Below are positions 16,731 to 26,178 of a stretch of 64,000 nt of DNA, in pieces. Positions within the stretch are counted from its first letter, which is position 1; every line of letters starts with the position of its first letter. A model generated the notes under the pieces. It saw only the letters and a list, made by a program, of their open reading frames with translations. It was not told the origin of the DNA and did no database searches. Made by a program: the position numbers and the translations under genes. Source of the DNA: an uncultured Actinomycetes bacterium (GTDB lineage Bacteria; Actinomycetota; Actinomycetes; Mycobacteriales; Nakamurellaceae); the NCBI GenBank assembly GCA_937926105.1, contig CALANS010000210.1, positions 124,001-188,000 on the forward strand, given 5' to 3'.

Positions 16731-17390
16731 TCAGGCCGGTGACGATCGACGCTGCTGTGGGGATTGTGCGGATGCCACCGGAAGGTTGAAGGCCTGCAGC
16801 GTGGCCGGCTCGGTGCCATCCCATCGCAGGATGGTGATCGCCGTTGGCTCCGGACGGGTGATGGCGTCGCGATAGCGTCGCAGCGGAATCCCCAGCAGCT
16901 GGCACAACATCAGCCGCAGCAGGGTGCTGTGCGCTACCACCATCACCCGCTGGCCGGCATGACCGGCGGCGATGCCAGCCAGCTCCGAGATCGCCTGCGC
17001 GGCACGCGATTCGGGTTCGTCGCCGCTCGGCCAGTGTCCGGTAATGGGATCGGTGAGGAAGGCGCGCACCGCGTCCGGGTTGTCGGAGGCGATCTCATCG
17101 ATCGTTTTGCCCTCGGCGATTCCGAAGTCGATCTCACGCAATGCCTCTCGATTGAGTACCGGCAGCCCGGTTGCCTGCGAGACCGGCGTCGCGGTCGCCA
17201 GAGTGCGCGCCATCGGAGAGCTGTACAGTGCCGCGAGTCCGGCCGAACGGGACCACTCGCCAAGGGCCCGGGCCTGGGTCGTTCCGAACTCGTCCAACTC
17301 GATGTCGGAGCGTCCCGTGTAGCGGTTGGGCGAGTGCCAGGCAGTGCGACCGTGCCGGACCAGCAGCAACTCCGCGCGCGGATCGGTCAC
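16731..17390 (-). CDS. Histidine-phosphatase-family enzyme (phosphoglycerate mutase-like)
   Basis: The product has 219 residues with a GTG start overlapping the DeoR stop (GTGA). The catalytic motif LVRHGRT places the phospho-acceptor His at residue 13 and its neighbouring Arg at 12. The second active-site His lies in VVAHSTLLRLM near 151, and the Glu region is REIDFGIAEGKTIDE. The family contains mutases and broad phosphatases acting on sugar phosphates and related esters. Translational coupling to the DeoR regulator, and the two sugar kinases of the divergent operon, suggest it trims a sugar phosphate of the same pathway; that is inference. Confidence 0.87.
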   Translation of the reverse strand: MTDPRAELLLVRHGRTAWHSPNRYTGRSDIELDEFGTTQARALGEWSRSAGLAALYSSPMARTLATATPVSQATGLPVLNREALREIDFGIAEGKTIDEIASDNPDAVRAFLTDPITGHWPSGDEPESRAAQAISELAGIAAGHAGQRVMVVAHSTLLRLMLCQLLGIPLRRYRDAITRPEPTAITILRWDGTEPATLQAFNLPVASAQSPQQRRSSPA

Positions 17391-18214
17391 TCCGGGCCGC
17401 CGGACACCGTGGCGGCTGGGTTCGCCTGAGGGTCGGTTACAGCCACGATCACTTCAACGTGCTCCTCGCGCATCTGCCGCACCGCCTCGGGGTCGGCAGC
17501 GTCGTCGGTGATCACCACGTCGAAGTCGCTCAGCGGGGCGAGCCGATGCAGCGCGAGCCGATCGAGCTTGTTCGAGTCGACCAGGAGAACCTTGCGCGCC
17601 GCGGCGGTCAACATAGCGCGCTTGACCAGCACGATCTCCTGCTCCTGGTGGTAGACGAAGCCGCCGGACACGGTCGAGGTGGAGGCAAAGAGCACATCGA
17701 CCCGGAGATTGGCCAGCGCCTCGATGCAGGGAACACCGAGGAACGAGTCGTGTGGAGCGTTGTACTCGCCACCGAGCGCGATCACTCGCGTATCCGGCCA
17801 GGAGGTGGCGATCCTGATCACCTCGACAAAGTTGGTGATCACCGTCAGCGGGCTGACGTCGTCCAGGAGCTGAGCCAGTGCCAGCACGCTGGTCGAATCG
17901 TCCAGCATGATGGCCATCCCCGGATCCACCAGCTGGCGGGCCTCTCGCGCGATGGCAGCCTTGGCATCCGCGGCCTGGCCCATGCGGTAGGTCAGATGGC
18001 TCTCGAAGACGCTGGACGGCTGCGCGGTGACGCCACCACGGTGCTTGCGCACCACTCCTTGCCGCTCCAGCTCGTCCAGGTCACGATGCACCGTCATCAG
18101 ACTGATGCCGAACTGCTCAGCCAACGCAGCCGCGCTCACGGTGCCGTTTGCCAGGACCTCCTGGGCGATGGCGCGGCGCCTGGTGACCGGGCCACGACCG
18201 CCTGACCGGGGCAT
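17387..18214 (-). CDS. DeoR/GlpR-family transcriptional regulator
   Basis: The product has 275 residues from ATG 18214, with AGGAAGG upstream on the minus strand. The DeoR winged helix runs from TRRRAIAQEVLANGTVSAAA through FGISLMTVHRDLDELERQG. The effector domain is of the ISOCOT sugar-phosphate type (LDDSTSVLALAQLL, VITNFVEVIRIA, ALGGEY, KVLLVDSNKLDR, VVITDDAA). DeoR regulators are usually released by a phosphorylated sugar, which suits the two FGGY kinases in the divergent operon at 18459. The gene shares the 244-base intergenic region with that operon and is followed by the phosphatase with a 4-base overlap. Confidence 0.9.
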   Translation of the reverse strand: MPRSGGRGPVTRRRAIAQEVLANGTVSAAALAEQFGISLMTVHRDLDELERQGVVRKHRGGVTAQPSSVFESHLTYRMGQAADAKAAIAREARQLVDPGMAIMLDDSTSVLALAQLLDDVSPLTVITNFVEVIRIATSWPDTRVIALGGEYNAPHDSFLGVPCIEALANLRVDVLFASTSTVSGGFVYHQEQEIVLVKRAMLTAAARKVLLVDSNKLDRLALHRLAPLSDFDVVITDDAADPEAVRQMREEHVEVIVAVTDPQANPAATVSGGPE

Positions 18215-18264
18215 ACCCCCATCCTTCCTGCTCCTCTGGACAGCGACCTGATGGACCCCGTAGT

Positions 18265-18281
18265 TAACAACACTGATGTTA
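18265..18281. promoter_or_regulatory. Candidate DeoR operator
   Basis: TAACA-ACACTGA-TGTTA is an inverted repeat with 5-bp arms, 51 bases upstream of the DeoR start. A further TAACAT lies in the -10 of the opposing operon and a GATAAC just before its -35, so related half-sites may be spread over the region. Assignment to the DeoR protein rests on position only. Confidence 0.4.
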
Positions 18282-18384
18282 CGAGAACCAGCCCCGCCCG
18301 GAGCGCGTTCCGTGCCCATCTCGCGGTACGCGTCGCATCCGCGCCGCATGCAGCTACTAAATCACATTCAATCTGAGATAACTA

Positions 18385-18412
18385 TTGACCCAAGTGGGAA
18401 TTCCGCTAACAT
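18385..18412 (+). promoter_or_regulatory. Promoter of the importer/FGGY/sulfatase operon
   Basis: A -35 element TTGACC (18385-18390) and a -10 element TAACAT (18407-18412) are separated by 16 bases, a good vegetative-type promoter. Transcription would start near 18419, leaving a leader of about 40 bases that carries GAGGAGG before ATG 18459. Confidence 0.6.
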
Positions 18413-18458
18413 CTGATCCTCAGCAGGTGTTGCGGCTCGCACTGAGGAGGCGTCGCGC

Positions 18459-19319
18459 ATGGAAGTCGGTCTTCGAGACCATCCATCCGCGCAGTCTGGC
18501 GTGCGCGAACTGCACCGTCGGCAAAGGCTGCGGTCGAGCGAAACAGGACGCCGCCGGCTGCGCGCTCTGATCGGCACCGCCAGCGTGTTCACGGTGCTCT
18601 TTGTCTGGTGGCTGGCGACGGAGGGATTGGGGTGGGTGGGACCCCTGAGCCTTCCTGGTCCAGTGAGCGTGGCAGAACGCATCGCCCGCATGACGAACCA
18701 GCCCTATCTGGGTCACTCGCTGTGGGGCCACGCCTGGCAAAGCATTCAGGTCGTCATGCTGGGGTGGATCATCGCCGGGGTCCTGGGCGCCCCGGCCGGC
18801 ATCCTGATGGCGTGGTCGCGGCGCTTTCGAGACCTGACCTACCCTGCGTTTCAGGCGCTGCGGCCGATCTCGCCCATCGCGTGGATACCCCTGGCCATCA
18901 CCTGGCTCGGCATCGGTGATAGTGCCCGGATCTTCATCGTGTTCATCGCGGCCGTGGTCCCATGGGTGCTCAATGCGATGGAGGCCGTGTACTCGATCGA
19001 CCCGAACCTGGTGCGGGCGTCGAAGAACCTCGGTTCGGGAGACCTCGGCACCCTCTGTCGTGTGGTCATTCCGGCTGGGCTACCCACACTTCTGGGAGGA
19101 GCGCGCATTGCCCTTGGCAATGCGTGGACGGCCGTGATCGCGGCGGAGCTGCTCGCGGCAACAGCCGGACTCGGCTTCATCGCGCTCAACGCGTCTCGGA
19201 CGTTGGATTCGACGACAACGGTCGCGGCCATGGTTGTTATCGGGGTGCTCGGGCTGCTGTTCTCTGTGATCATGCGCCGCGTGGTCCGCTTCATCGCCCC
19301 GTGGGCATCGGTGATCTGA
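18459..19319 (+). CDS. ABC importer permease, SsuC/TauC type (first)
   Basis: The product has 286 residues; ATG 18459 follows GAGGAGG. An Arg-rich N-terminal tail precedes about six membrane segments with the BPD_transp_1 EAA-type loop (ASKNLGSGDLGTLCRVVIPA). SPIAWIPLAITWLGIG is the hallmark of nitrate/sulfonate/taurine permeases. It is the first gene of the operon and is followed one base after its stop by a second, different permease. The two together probably form a heterodimeric channel with the ATPase at 20129 and the binding protein at 21017. The family imports sulfonates, taurine, bicarbonate, nitrate or thiamine precursors. Confidence 0.92.
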   Translation: MEVGLRDHPSAQSGVRELHRRQRLRSSETGRRRLRALIGTASVFTVLFVWWLATEGLGWVGPLSLPGPVSVAERIARMTNQPYLGHSLWGHAWQSIQVVMLGWIIAGVLGAPAGILMAWSRRFRDLTYPAFQALRPISPIAWIPLAITWLGIGDSARIFIVFIAAVVPWVLNAMEAVYSIDPNLVRASKNLGSGDLGTLCRVVIPAGLPTLLGGARIALGNAWTAVIAAELLAATAGLGFIALNASRTLDSTTTVAAMVVIGVLGLLFSVIMRRVVRFIAPWASVI

Positions 19320-19320
19320 T

Positions 19321-20142
19321 ATGACCGCGACGGGAGCGGCGCCAACCACCACAGGTGCCCGGAGGGCACCGAGTTCAATTCCGTGGCAAGTCACGTCGAT
19401 CGTGCTACTGATCGTCGTGTGGTTTGTGGCGTCGCTCATCACGAACCAGATTCATGCGGGACTCGTACCCGATCCGCTGACCGTCGTACGTCGATTCGGG
19501 TCCCTCAGCGTGCATCCCTTCGCCGGGCTCACGCTCGGGCTTCACGTCCTATCGTCGGTCGGTCGCTGGGCGATGGGGTTCGGCGCTGCCGTGATCGTGG
19601 GTCTGCCACTGGGCATCCTGCTGGGCGCGACGGCGTGGGTACGTGCGGCAGTCTCGCCGCTCTTCGAGTTCATCCGATACATTCCGCCGTTCGCGTGGAT
19701 CCCGCTGGCGATACTGTGGTTGGGCGCGTCGCAAACCTCCCAGGCGCTGGTGGTCTTCATCGCGGCATTCCCCGCTGTAGTCATTAACGCACAAGTTGCC
19801 GCGGTCGGCGTCGATCGGCTTCTTACTCAAGCCTCGCGGACGATGGGCGCCACCCCACTGCGGCGGCTGGTCGGCGTGGTCACCCCGCTGGCGATGCCCG
19901 GCGCCATCTCGGGAGTTCGCATCGCTCTCAGCAATGGCTGGATGGCGCTCATCGCCGCAGAAATGATCGCCGGCCGACAGGGCGTTGGGTTCCTCATCAT
20001 TCAAGGGCAGGAGAACGGTGACATTCCCGTAATCATGGTCGGGATGGTCGCGATTGCCATAACGGCCACGCTTATTGACCTTTGTGTGGTCATGATGGGC
20101 CGCCGCCTAACCGCGTGGAGGACGCCGAGTGGACGGAACTGA
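19321..20142 (+). CDS. ABC importer permease, SsuC/TauC type (second)
   Basis: The product has 273 residues; ATG 19321 lies immediately after the stop of the first permease. It has six membrane segments, again with the family signature IPPFAWIPLAILWLGAS and an EAA loop (ASRTMGATPLRRLVGVVTPLA). It is clearly homologous to but distinct from the first permease, so the channel is a heterodimer rather than the usual SsuC/TauC homodimer. The 3' end overlaps the GTG start of the ATPase by 14 bases, so the genes are translationally coupled. Confidence 0.92.
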   Translation: MTATGAAPTTTGARRAPSSIPWQVTSIVLLIVVWFVASLITNQIHAGLVPDPLTVVRRFGSLSVHPFAGLTLGLHVLSSVGRWAMGFGAAVIVGLPLGILLGATAWVRAAVSPLFEFIRYIPPFAWIPLAILWLGASQTSQALVVFIAAFPAVVINAQVAAVGVDRLLTQASRTMGATPLRRLVGVVTPLAMPGAISGVRIALSNGWMALIAAEMIAGRQGVGFLIIQGQENGDIPVIMVGMVAIAITATLIDLCVVMMGRRLTAWRTPSGRN

Positions 20143-21007
20143 TAAGTCGAGCGCAGCAGGCGAGCCTCACCTGCAGCCGACAGTCGGCGGGCCCGAAGTA
20201 CCCGCCAAGCTGTCGCTGCGTGGAGTAGGCAAGACCTACCTGACCAGGCACGGATCGGTCGATGCACTGACGCCGACTGATCTTGAGGTTATCGAAGGTG
20301 AGTTCGTCACCATTGTCGGGCCATCCGGCTGTGGCAAATCAACATTGCTCATGCTCGCGAGCGGGCTGGAATCACTGAGTACCGGCGAAATCCTTCTGGA
20401 CGGGCGACCGGCCGGACCGCCCGGGCCCGATCGCTGTGTTGTATTCCAGCAGTTTGCGCTGTTCCCACACATGACAGTTCACCAGAACATCGGATACGGA
20501 CTCAAAATCGCGGGAGTACCGGCAGAACGTCGGGAAACTGCGATCGCTCAGCAAATCCAAACCATGGGACTGACTGGGTTTGAGAGAGCATTCCCGGCGG
20601 AACTGTCGGGTGGCATGAAGCAACGCGTGGCGATTGCTCGGGCATTGGTCCTCGAACCGTCGGTCTTGTTGATGGACGAGCCGTTTGGCGCGCTGGATGC
20701 CCAGACTCGTACCAGCATGCAGGACGAGATGGCCCGCATACGAGCGAGAATGGCCAACACGGTGCTCTTCGTAACCCATAGCGTTGAAGAGGCCGTGTAC
20801 TTGGGCACCAAGGTCATCGTCATGTCGCCACGCCCCGGCCGAATCATCGCGGAAATCTCGATATCCACTTCCGCCGACTGGAAGGGGGTGCCTATTGAGA
20901 ACGCGATGAGTCACCCCGAGTTCAACGGATTGCGTGAGACGGTATGGGGTCTTCTCCACCACGGCTCGGACGCGGGTCTGAGCACAGAAAGCTCAACTGA
21001 TCGATAG
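20129..21007 (+). CDS. ABC importer ATP-binding protein, SsuB/TauB type
   Basis: The product has 292 residues from GTG 20129. Walker A GPSGCGKST lies near residues 65-73, the Q-loop in VFQQFALFPHMTV, the signature LSGGMKQRVAIARAL near 159, Walker B VLLMDEPFGALD near 179-190, and the switch His in VTHSVEEAV near 217. The N-terminal 30 residues are an unusual polar extension before the first strand. It energises the two SsuC/TauC-type permeases of the operon. No regulatory domain follows the ATPase core. Confidence 0.92.
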   Translation: MDGTDKSSAAGEPHLQPTVGGPEVPAKLSLRGVGKTYLTRHGSVDALTPTDLEVIEGEFVTIVGPSGCGKSTLLMLASGLESLSTGEILLDGRPAGPPGPDRCVVFQQFALFPHMTVHQNIGYGLKIAGVPAERRETAIAQQIQTMGLTGFERAFPAELSGGMKQRVAIARALVLEPSVLLMDEPFGALDAQTRTSMQDEMARIRARMANTVLFVTHSVEEAVYLGTKVIVMSPRPGRIIAEISISTSADWKGVPIENAMSHPEFNGLRETVWGLLHHGSDAGLSTESSTDR

Positions 21008-21016
21008 GAGGAATCA

Positions 21017-22180
21017 GTGAAGTTGCACAAGAAGCGCGGGCCGATCGCCGTGACCTGGATTGCTGCGGCATTCGCTCTGGTCCTTGCGGTTGCGGGATGC
21101 TCCAGCTCGGGAGCGGGCGCCGATCAAGGCACTGGAACGACAGACCAGTCGACGGCTGGCGCCTCGGACAGCCAGGATGCGCCTGCGGCGCAGACCAGTT
21201 CGCAAGGCACTAGCCCGGCCGATAATGGTACGGGGAAGACGGTCGACCTGACCCTGGTATCACAACCGAATGGCGCGGGGCTGCCGTTCGTCATTGCGCA
21301 GCACGAGGGCTACTTCAAGGACGTCGGTTTAAATGTGACGATCAAGTACTACGCGAGCGGACCGGCAGCGTTGGCTGCGGGAGCGGCCGGCGAATGGCAA
21401 GCGGGCTGGATGGGCGCGCCGCCGGCGTTGACGGGGATGAATAGCTTCGGCCTGATCCCCGTGGGCCTGATGATTCAGGAAGACGCGAACCACATCATGT
21501 TCATGACCAAGAAGGTTCTGGAGAATTCGACGCCGGCTGAGGTGCTCAAGACTCATCCCGTCGCAACCTCGCAGAACTCACTCGCCGAGCAGGTCATGCG
21601 TGCGTGCGCGCAGCATTTTGGTGTTGATCCTTCTAGCGTCCAGATCGTGCCGCTGGATGGCGGGCAGGTTGTCCAAGCTCTCAAGTCGGGGCAGGTGGAC
21701 GTGATCGACAGTTGGGCGTCCCCTGACTTCTCATTACTCGATGACGATAATTACGTTCAGGTTTGCAACGGCGAGATGGCCGGCGTGAAGGTCGTTGACC
21801 CCTATGTCGTGACGCCGAAGTTCGCGGAGGAGAATCCCGAAGCCGCGGCGGCATTCGTATCCGCCGTCTACCGCGCAAACGACTTTATCAACAAGAACCA
21901 CGATAAGGCGGTTTCGTACATGATGCAGCTGTATAAGGACAATGGAATCGATGGATCGGAGAAGATGGCCGATTACGAGATCACGATTCGCCACTGGAAG
22001 ACCATGGACCAGGCGACCAAGGAAGTCGAAGATGGCTCCACCGCAGACGCGCTGACAGCCAGTGCCAGCTTCTTCGTCAAGAACGGTGTCTATCCGAAGG
22101 CGCCACCCATCGAGGATCTATTGGCCAAGGGCCTACCGATCCTGAAGAGCGCGGCTAGCATCAAGCCGAGCGGAAGCTGA
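21017..22180 (+). CDS. ABC importer substrate-binding lipoprotein, SsuA/NMT1 type
   Basis: The product has 387 residues from GTG 21017 behind TAGGAGGAATCA. A signal peptide ends in the lipobox LAVAGC with the lipidated Cys at 28. A 45-residue Ser/Thr/Ala linker follows, then the binding fold begins with VDLTLVSQPNGAGLPFVIAQ and HEGYFKDVGLNVTIKYYASG, the SsuA/NMT1 pattern. It delivers the substrate to the permease pair. SsuA-type proteins bind sulfonates, sulfate esters, taurine or amines rather than free sugars, which is notable because sugar-type kinases follow. Confidence 0.92.
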   Translation: MKLHKKRGPIAVTWIAAAFALVLAVAGCSSSGAGADQGTGTTDQSTAGASDSQDAPAAQTSSQGTSPADNGTGKTVDLTLVSQPNGAGLPFVIAQHEGYFKDVGLNVTIKYYASGPAALAAGAAGEWQAGWMGAPPALTGMNSFGLIPVGLMIQEDANHIMFMTKKVLENSTPAEVLKTHPVATSQNSLAEQVMRACAQHFGVDPSSVQIVPLDGGQVVQALKSGQVDVIDSWASPDFSLLDDDNYVQVCNGEMAGVKVVDPYVVTPKFAEENPEAAAAFVSAVYRANDFINKNHDKAVSYMMQLYKDNGIDGSEKMADYEITIRHWKTMDQATKEVEDGSTADALTASASFFVKNGVYPKAPPIEDLLAKGLPILKSAASIKPSGS

Positions 22181-22190
22181 GCAAATCACC

Positions 22191-23720
22191 ATGACCGCCA
22201 GGTCGCAGGGCCGGCAATGGGTCGGGCTCGACGTCGGCACACAAGGATGCCGAGCGATCGTCGTCGACGACTCGGGACATGTTCTTGCCTCCGCACGTCA
22301 CGCGTTGTCCGGACACCGTTCGGGCGCGATGCATGAGCAGGATCCCATGAGCTGGATCCGCGCCTGCACTGACGTGCTGCGACGAGTACATGATGACGTC
22401 GGCCCTGCGCCGGTGGCGGGCCTGGCCATCTGTGGAACGTCCGGAAGCTTTGTGGTTTGTGACTCCGCGGGCACGCCCCTGACACCTGCGGTGATGTACG
22501 ACGACTCGCGCGCCACCGGCCGCGTCGCCGATAACGTTGCGCAGATCTGGTCGGATTGCGCCGACCGGAACGGATACCGCATTCAACCGACGTGGGCGGT
22601 TGTCAAACTCGTGTCGATGATCTCAAGCGACGTCGCGCTAGGACGGGGCAGGCTGACCCACGTGCCCGATTTCATCGGGTGGTATCTGGCAGGGCATCGA
22701 GTTCCGTCCGACACCAGTCATGCGCTGAAGTCGGGGTATGACCTCGTCGAGGGCTGCTGGCCCAAGGATCTGTTCGAGCAGGCCGGAGTAGACCCCGGCA
22801 TGTTGCCGGACGTCGTGCACCCCGGCGAGTTGGTTGGAACGGTGACCAGCAGCGCGGCGTCGGCGACTGGTATTCCCGCGGGCACACCCATCATTGCTGG
22901 AATGACTGACGGGTGTGCGTCCCAGATCGCCGCCGGCGCCGTTCGGCCAGGCGACTGGAACTTAAATCTTGGCACGACCTTCGTCCTCAAGGGCGTATCC
23001 GAAAACCTGCTACGAGATCCCGACGGGGCGGTCTACTCCCATCGTGGATTCGGGGGCTGGTGGTTGCCCGGTGGTGCGTCCAACTGTGGCGCCGGCGTCA
23101 TTTCCAGCGAGTTTGGTGCTAGGCCGGCGTCGCAGTGGGACAAGACGGCCGGCGGGCTCCTGCCGGCCCAAGCTGTCAGGTATCCCTTGCCGGGTCGTGG
23201 CGAGCGGTTCCCCTTCGTTCGGCCTGACGCGCAGGGGTTCACCATGGGATCGCCGGGCAGCGAGGCTGAATCCTTCGCAGCCATCCTCCAGGGCGTCGCA
23301 TACGTGGAACGCCTCAGCATGTCGCGCGTTGCGATGTTGGGAGCCGATATCTCAGGACGGCTATCGCTTTCCGGTGGAGGGGCGCGCAGCGCGCTGTGGA
23401 ACCAGCTCATCGCCGACGTGCTGGGACGTCCGGCGAGTGTGGCACGGCATCCGGACGCCGCGTTTGGTATGGCCGTACTAGCGGCAGGGAGCCTGTCATC
23501 GACTCCACAGGCCGCCGACTCGATGATCGAACGCGGCGAAACGATAGAGCCCGACCTCACCCGGTCGCGCCAGTACATGGATGGATATTTGGAAATGGTG
23601 GACGAACTCCAAAGACGCGACTATATTTCCGCCGAGCTCGCCGATATCGCACGTGGCGACCTTCCCGGCGGCCGACCCGATCGAGCGACCTCGACCGGGC
23701 GAGGGGCAGATTTCGAATGA
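22191..23720 (+). CDS. FGGY-family carbohydrate kinase (first)
   Basis: The product has 509 residues; ATG 22191 lies 10 bases after the binding-protein stop. The N-terminal ATPase fold begins GLDVGTQGCRAIVVD. The catalytic Asp lies in AGMTDGCASQIAAGAV near residue 239, and the C-terminal FGGY signature region contains RLSLSGGGARSALWNQLIAD. The length is that of xylulokinase/gluconokinase-type enzymes that phosphorylate sugars, polyols or ketoses with ATP. The substrate is not identified. Its stop overlaps the start of the dehydrogenase (ATGA). Confidence 0.9.
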   Translation: MTARSQGRQWVGLDVGTQGCRAIVVDDSGHVLASARHALSGHRSGAMHEQDPMSWIRACTDVLRRVHDDVGPAPVAGLAICGTSGSFVVCDSAGTPLTPAVMYDDSRATGRVADNVAQIWSDCADRNGYRIQPTWAVVKLVSMISSDVALGRGRLTHVPDFIGWYLAGHRVPSDTSHALKSGYDLVEGCWPKDLFEQAGVDPGMLPDVVHPGELVGTVTSSAASATGIPAGTPIIAGMTDGCASQIAAGAVRPGDWNLNLGTTFVLKGVSENLLRDPDGAVYSHRGFGGWWLPGGASNCGAGVISSEFGARPASQWDKTAGGLLPAQAVRYPLPGRGERFPFVRPDAQGFTMGSPGSEAESFAAILQGVAYVERLSMSRVAMLGADISGRLSLSGGGARSALWNQLIADVLGRPASVARHPDAAFGMAVLAAGSLSSTPQAADSMIERGETIEPDLTRSRQYMDGYLEMVDELQRRDYISAELADIARGDLPGGRPDRATSTGRGADFE

Positions 23721-24748
23721 AGATTCTGTTAGCCGGCGACAACTTCGTCAAGAACAGCCTTCTGCGGGCTGCGCTCGCCCGATCCGGGGTCCAGACCGCT
23801 GAAATCAGCGAGCTGACCGTCCCATGGCCCGATACGCCCTTCCACCCGGTGGCGGAAGTCCAGGAGGCCTGCGGGGATGAGGCGATACTGGCCGATGCGG
23901 TGAGTGACTGCGACATCGTGATCACCCAGATGGCACCACTCACATCCGGCGTCTTGGAGCACACGGATAGGCTCGGGCTCATTATCTGCACCCGGGGCGG
24001 TCCGGTCAATGTGAACGTCCACGCGGCGGCAAAGCGCGGCGTCCGGGTGTGTGCCACGCCCGGCAGAAATGCGGTGGCAGCCGCGGAGTATACGGTCCTA
24101 TTGATGCTGGCAGCGATGCGGAATCTGCCGAGTGTGCACAACGCGGTGGCCCGCGGGGAGTGGCCCTCGGAATTGTATGCGTATGAGCGCTGCGGCCTGG
24201 AAATGGCCGGCTCGGTAGTAGGGCTGATCGGATTCGGCGAGATCGGGCAGCGGGTGGCTAAGATGGTCACCTCCATGGGGGCCGAGGTCCTGGTATACGA
24301 CCCCTACGTGCGGATCAACAGTTCGACTGCCACCCAAGTCGATCTCGACACGCTCCTGAGGCGTGCGGTCGTGGTCAGCGTGCATGCGAGGCTGACGGCG
24401 GAGACCACTGGACTGCTCGGAGCGGAACAGGTGAATGCGATGCGGCCGGGTAGCGTTCTGGTGAATACGGCACGCGGTGGCTTGCTGAACTACGACGCGG
24501 CAACCACGGCTCTACGAGACGGCGGTTTGGCCGCCCTAGCCGTCGACGTCTACCCGGAGGAGCCGGTGGATCCTGCCAGGCCTCTACTGTCAACGCGCGG
24601 CGTGGTCCTCAGCCCCCACCTGGCGGGAGCCACGAGGCAGACCGCTGAGCGCGCTGCGACGATGGCGGCTAGCGAGTGCGCCAGGTTTCTGAATGGGGAT
24701 CCGTTACAGTACGAAGTGCTCAGCGGGGTTGGGGTACACACTCCATGA
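23717..24748 (+). CDS. D-2-hydroxyacid dehydrogenase (NAD-binding), within the kinase operon
   Basis: The product has 343 residues; ATG 23717 overlaps the kinase stop (ATGA). The NAD motif GFGEIG lies near residue 174. Catalytic Arg is in NTARGG near 253, Glu in DVYPEEP near 281 and His in SPHLAGA near 302. It differs strongly from the homologues at 534 and 59672. In an operon with two FGGY kinases it could oxidise a sugar acid or reduce a keto acid derived from the transported compound. Its own stop overlaps the next start (ATGA), so translation of three successive genes is coupled. Confidence 0.9.
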   Translation: MKILLAGDNFVKNSLLRAALARSGVQTAEISELTVPWPDTPFHPVAEVQEACGDEAILADAVSDCDIVITQMAPLTSGVLEHTDRLGLIICTRGGPVNVNVHAAAKRGVRVCATPGRNAVAAAEYTVLLMLAAMRNLPSVHNAVARGEWPSELYAYERCGLEMAGSVVGLIGFGEIGQRVAKMVTSMGAEVLVYDPYVRINSSTATQVDLDTLLRRAVVVSVHARLTAETTGLLGAEQVNAMRPGSVLVNTARGGLLNYDAATTALRDGGLAALAVDVYPEEPVDPARPLLSTRGVVLSPHLAGATRQTAERAATMAASECARFLNGDPLQYEVLSGVGVHTP

Positions 24749-26178
24749 AGGTGTGCGTCGATTTTGGCACGTCCGTCACCAAGATCGTCGCTACCCGCGA
24801 ACGGACCATAGTGGCGCGGAAAAGCTTTCCTACAGAGCTCTTGCGTGGCGCCGATGGGTCGGTCACCGTCGACGTGGCCGGGTTGGTGGCGTCCACGTCC
24901 AGGGCGCTTCGCGCCATGGCCCTGACGGATGTGTCATCGTTGGTTTTGACCGGGCAAGGCGACGGATTATGGCTGTTGGACGGTAGCGGCGCGCCGCTCG
25001 GCCGGGCATCTACCTGGTTGGACGGGCGGGGTGCCGATCGGTGTCGAGATTGGGACCGAAGCGGAGCCCTGCAGACGATCTTTGGCGAGACCGCAAACGC
25101 TCCGTTCCCGGGCGCGGGTGCAGCCCTACTTGCGGCTCGGGCCGAAGCCGGCGGGCTGGCTTGCGAGACCGCAGCAACGGCAACCCAGTGTCAACACGCC
25201 ATATTCGAGATGCTGACGGGAGTTCGGACGGCGACGCGGAGTTGCGCCATGCTGCCGTTACTGGATCCGCGTCGAGGGCAATATAGCGAGCGCGCGATCG
25301 CCGCCTGCGGCCTATCCGGGCTCCAGCACCTCCTGCCGCCGATCAGCCCCGATGCGGTCGCCTCAGCCGCACTGCTACCTTCGGCCGCGCACGACATGGG
25401 ATTGTCTTCCAATACCACCGTGTCCACCGGGCCGTATGACCTGCCGGCGGCGGCGCTGGGGGCGGGGCTCACCGCGCGCGGCGACGGGCTGTTGATCATC
25501 GGGACGACCTTGGCAAGCCTCGTGAAGGTGGATCAGGTCGGCACGGACGGCAGCACCGTGGGGCTGACCCTCCGTGCGGCGGACGATCGGGGCTACCTTC
25601 GGGCAATGCCCGCCATGGTCGGCACCGCCGCGTTGGACTGGGTTGCGGAGCTATTGAAGGTCGAACACTCGGATCTCGGCTCGCTGCTGAGTCGTTCTGC
25701 GACTGGCGCGTCGGGAGTTCGCGTACTGCCCTACTTTTCGCCTTCTGGTGAGCGGGCACCCTTTAGCGAGCCGAGAGCTCGCGCTGAAATCGTTGGTCTA
25801 GACCTGACGGCGACCCCCGCGGACGTCGTTCGAGCGGTGTGCGAGTCACTGGCCTTCGCTGCCAGGCAGTGCCTGGAGGCTGCTGGGTGGGCCGGGGCAA
25901 TAACGGTGGCGGGCGGGGGGTCGCGAACTCGCGAGTTCCTGACGATTTTGGCCACCGTGCTCGATAAACCCGTGACGGTCGCCGTGGCAGATTCCACGGC
26001 GGTCGGTGCCTTGCTCGCCGCAGATCCGCAATGCTCGGACCGCGGCGCGTCGATGGATGTCCCGTCGGTCATCGAGCCCGATGTGTCCGAAGGCTCGGTG
26101 TATCAGGACCTGTATATCGAGTACTGCCAGCGGGTTGCTGCCGCACGATTGCGATGGAAGGAAGATGAGAGGGTGTGA
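24745..26178 (+). CDS. FGGY-family carbohydrate kinase (second, divergent)
   Basis: The product has 477 residues; ATG 24745 overlaps the dehydrogenase stop. The N-terminal motif is VDFGTSVTKIV. The catalytic Asp is probably the one in TGPYDLPAAALGAGL near residue 232, and the adenine-binding region contains TVAGGGSRTREFLTILATVL. It is shorter than and only distantly similar to the kinase at 22191, so it is not a recent duplication. Two kinases in one operon suggest either two substrates or two successive phosphorylations. The stop overlaps the GTG start of the sulfatase. Confidence 0.88.
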   Translation: MKVCVDFGTSVTKIVATRERTIVARKSFPTELLRGADGSVTVDVAGLVASTSRALRAMALTDVSSLVLTGQGDGLWLLDGSGAPLGRASTWLDGRGADRCRDWDRSGALQTIFGETANAPFPGAGAALLAARAEAGGLACETAATATQCQHAIFEMLTGVRTATRSCAMLPLLDPRRGQYSERAIAACGLSGLQHLLPPISPDAVASAALLPSAAHDMGLSSNTTVSTGPYDLPAAALGAGLTARGDGLLIIGTTLASLVKVDQVGTDGSTVGLTLRAADDRGYLRAMPAMVGTAALDWVAELLKVEHSDLGSLLSRSATGASGVRVLPYFSPSGERAPFSEPRARAEIVGLDLTATPADVVRAVCESLAFAARQCLEAAGWAGAITVAGGGSRTREFLTILATVLDKPVTVAVADSTAVGALLAADPQCSDRGASMDVPSVIEPDVSEGSVYQDLYIEYCQRVAAARLRWKEDERV

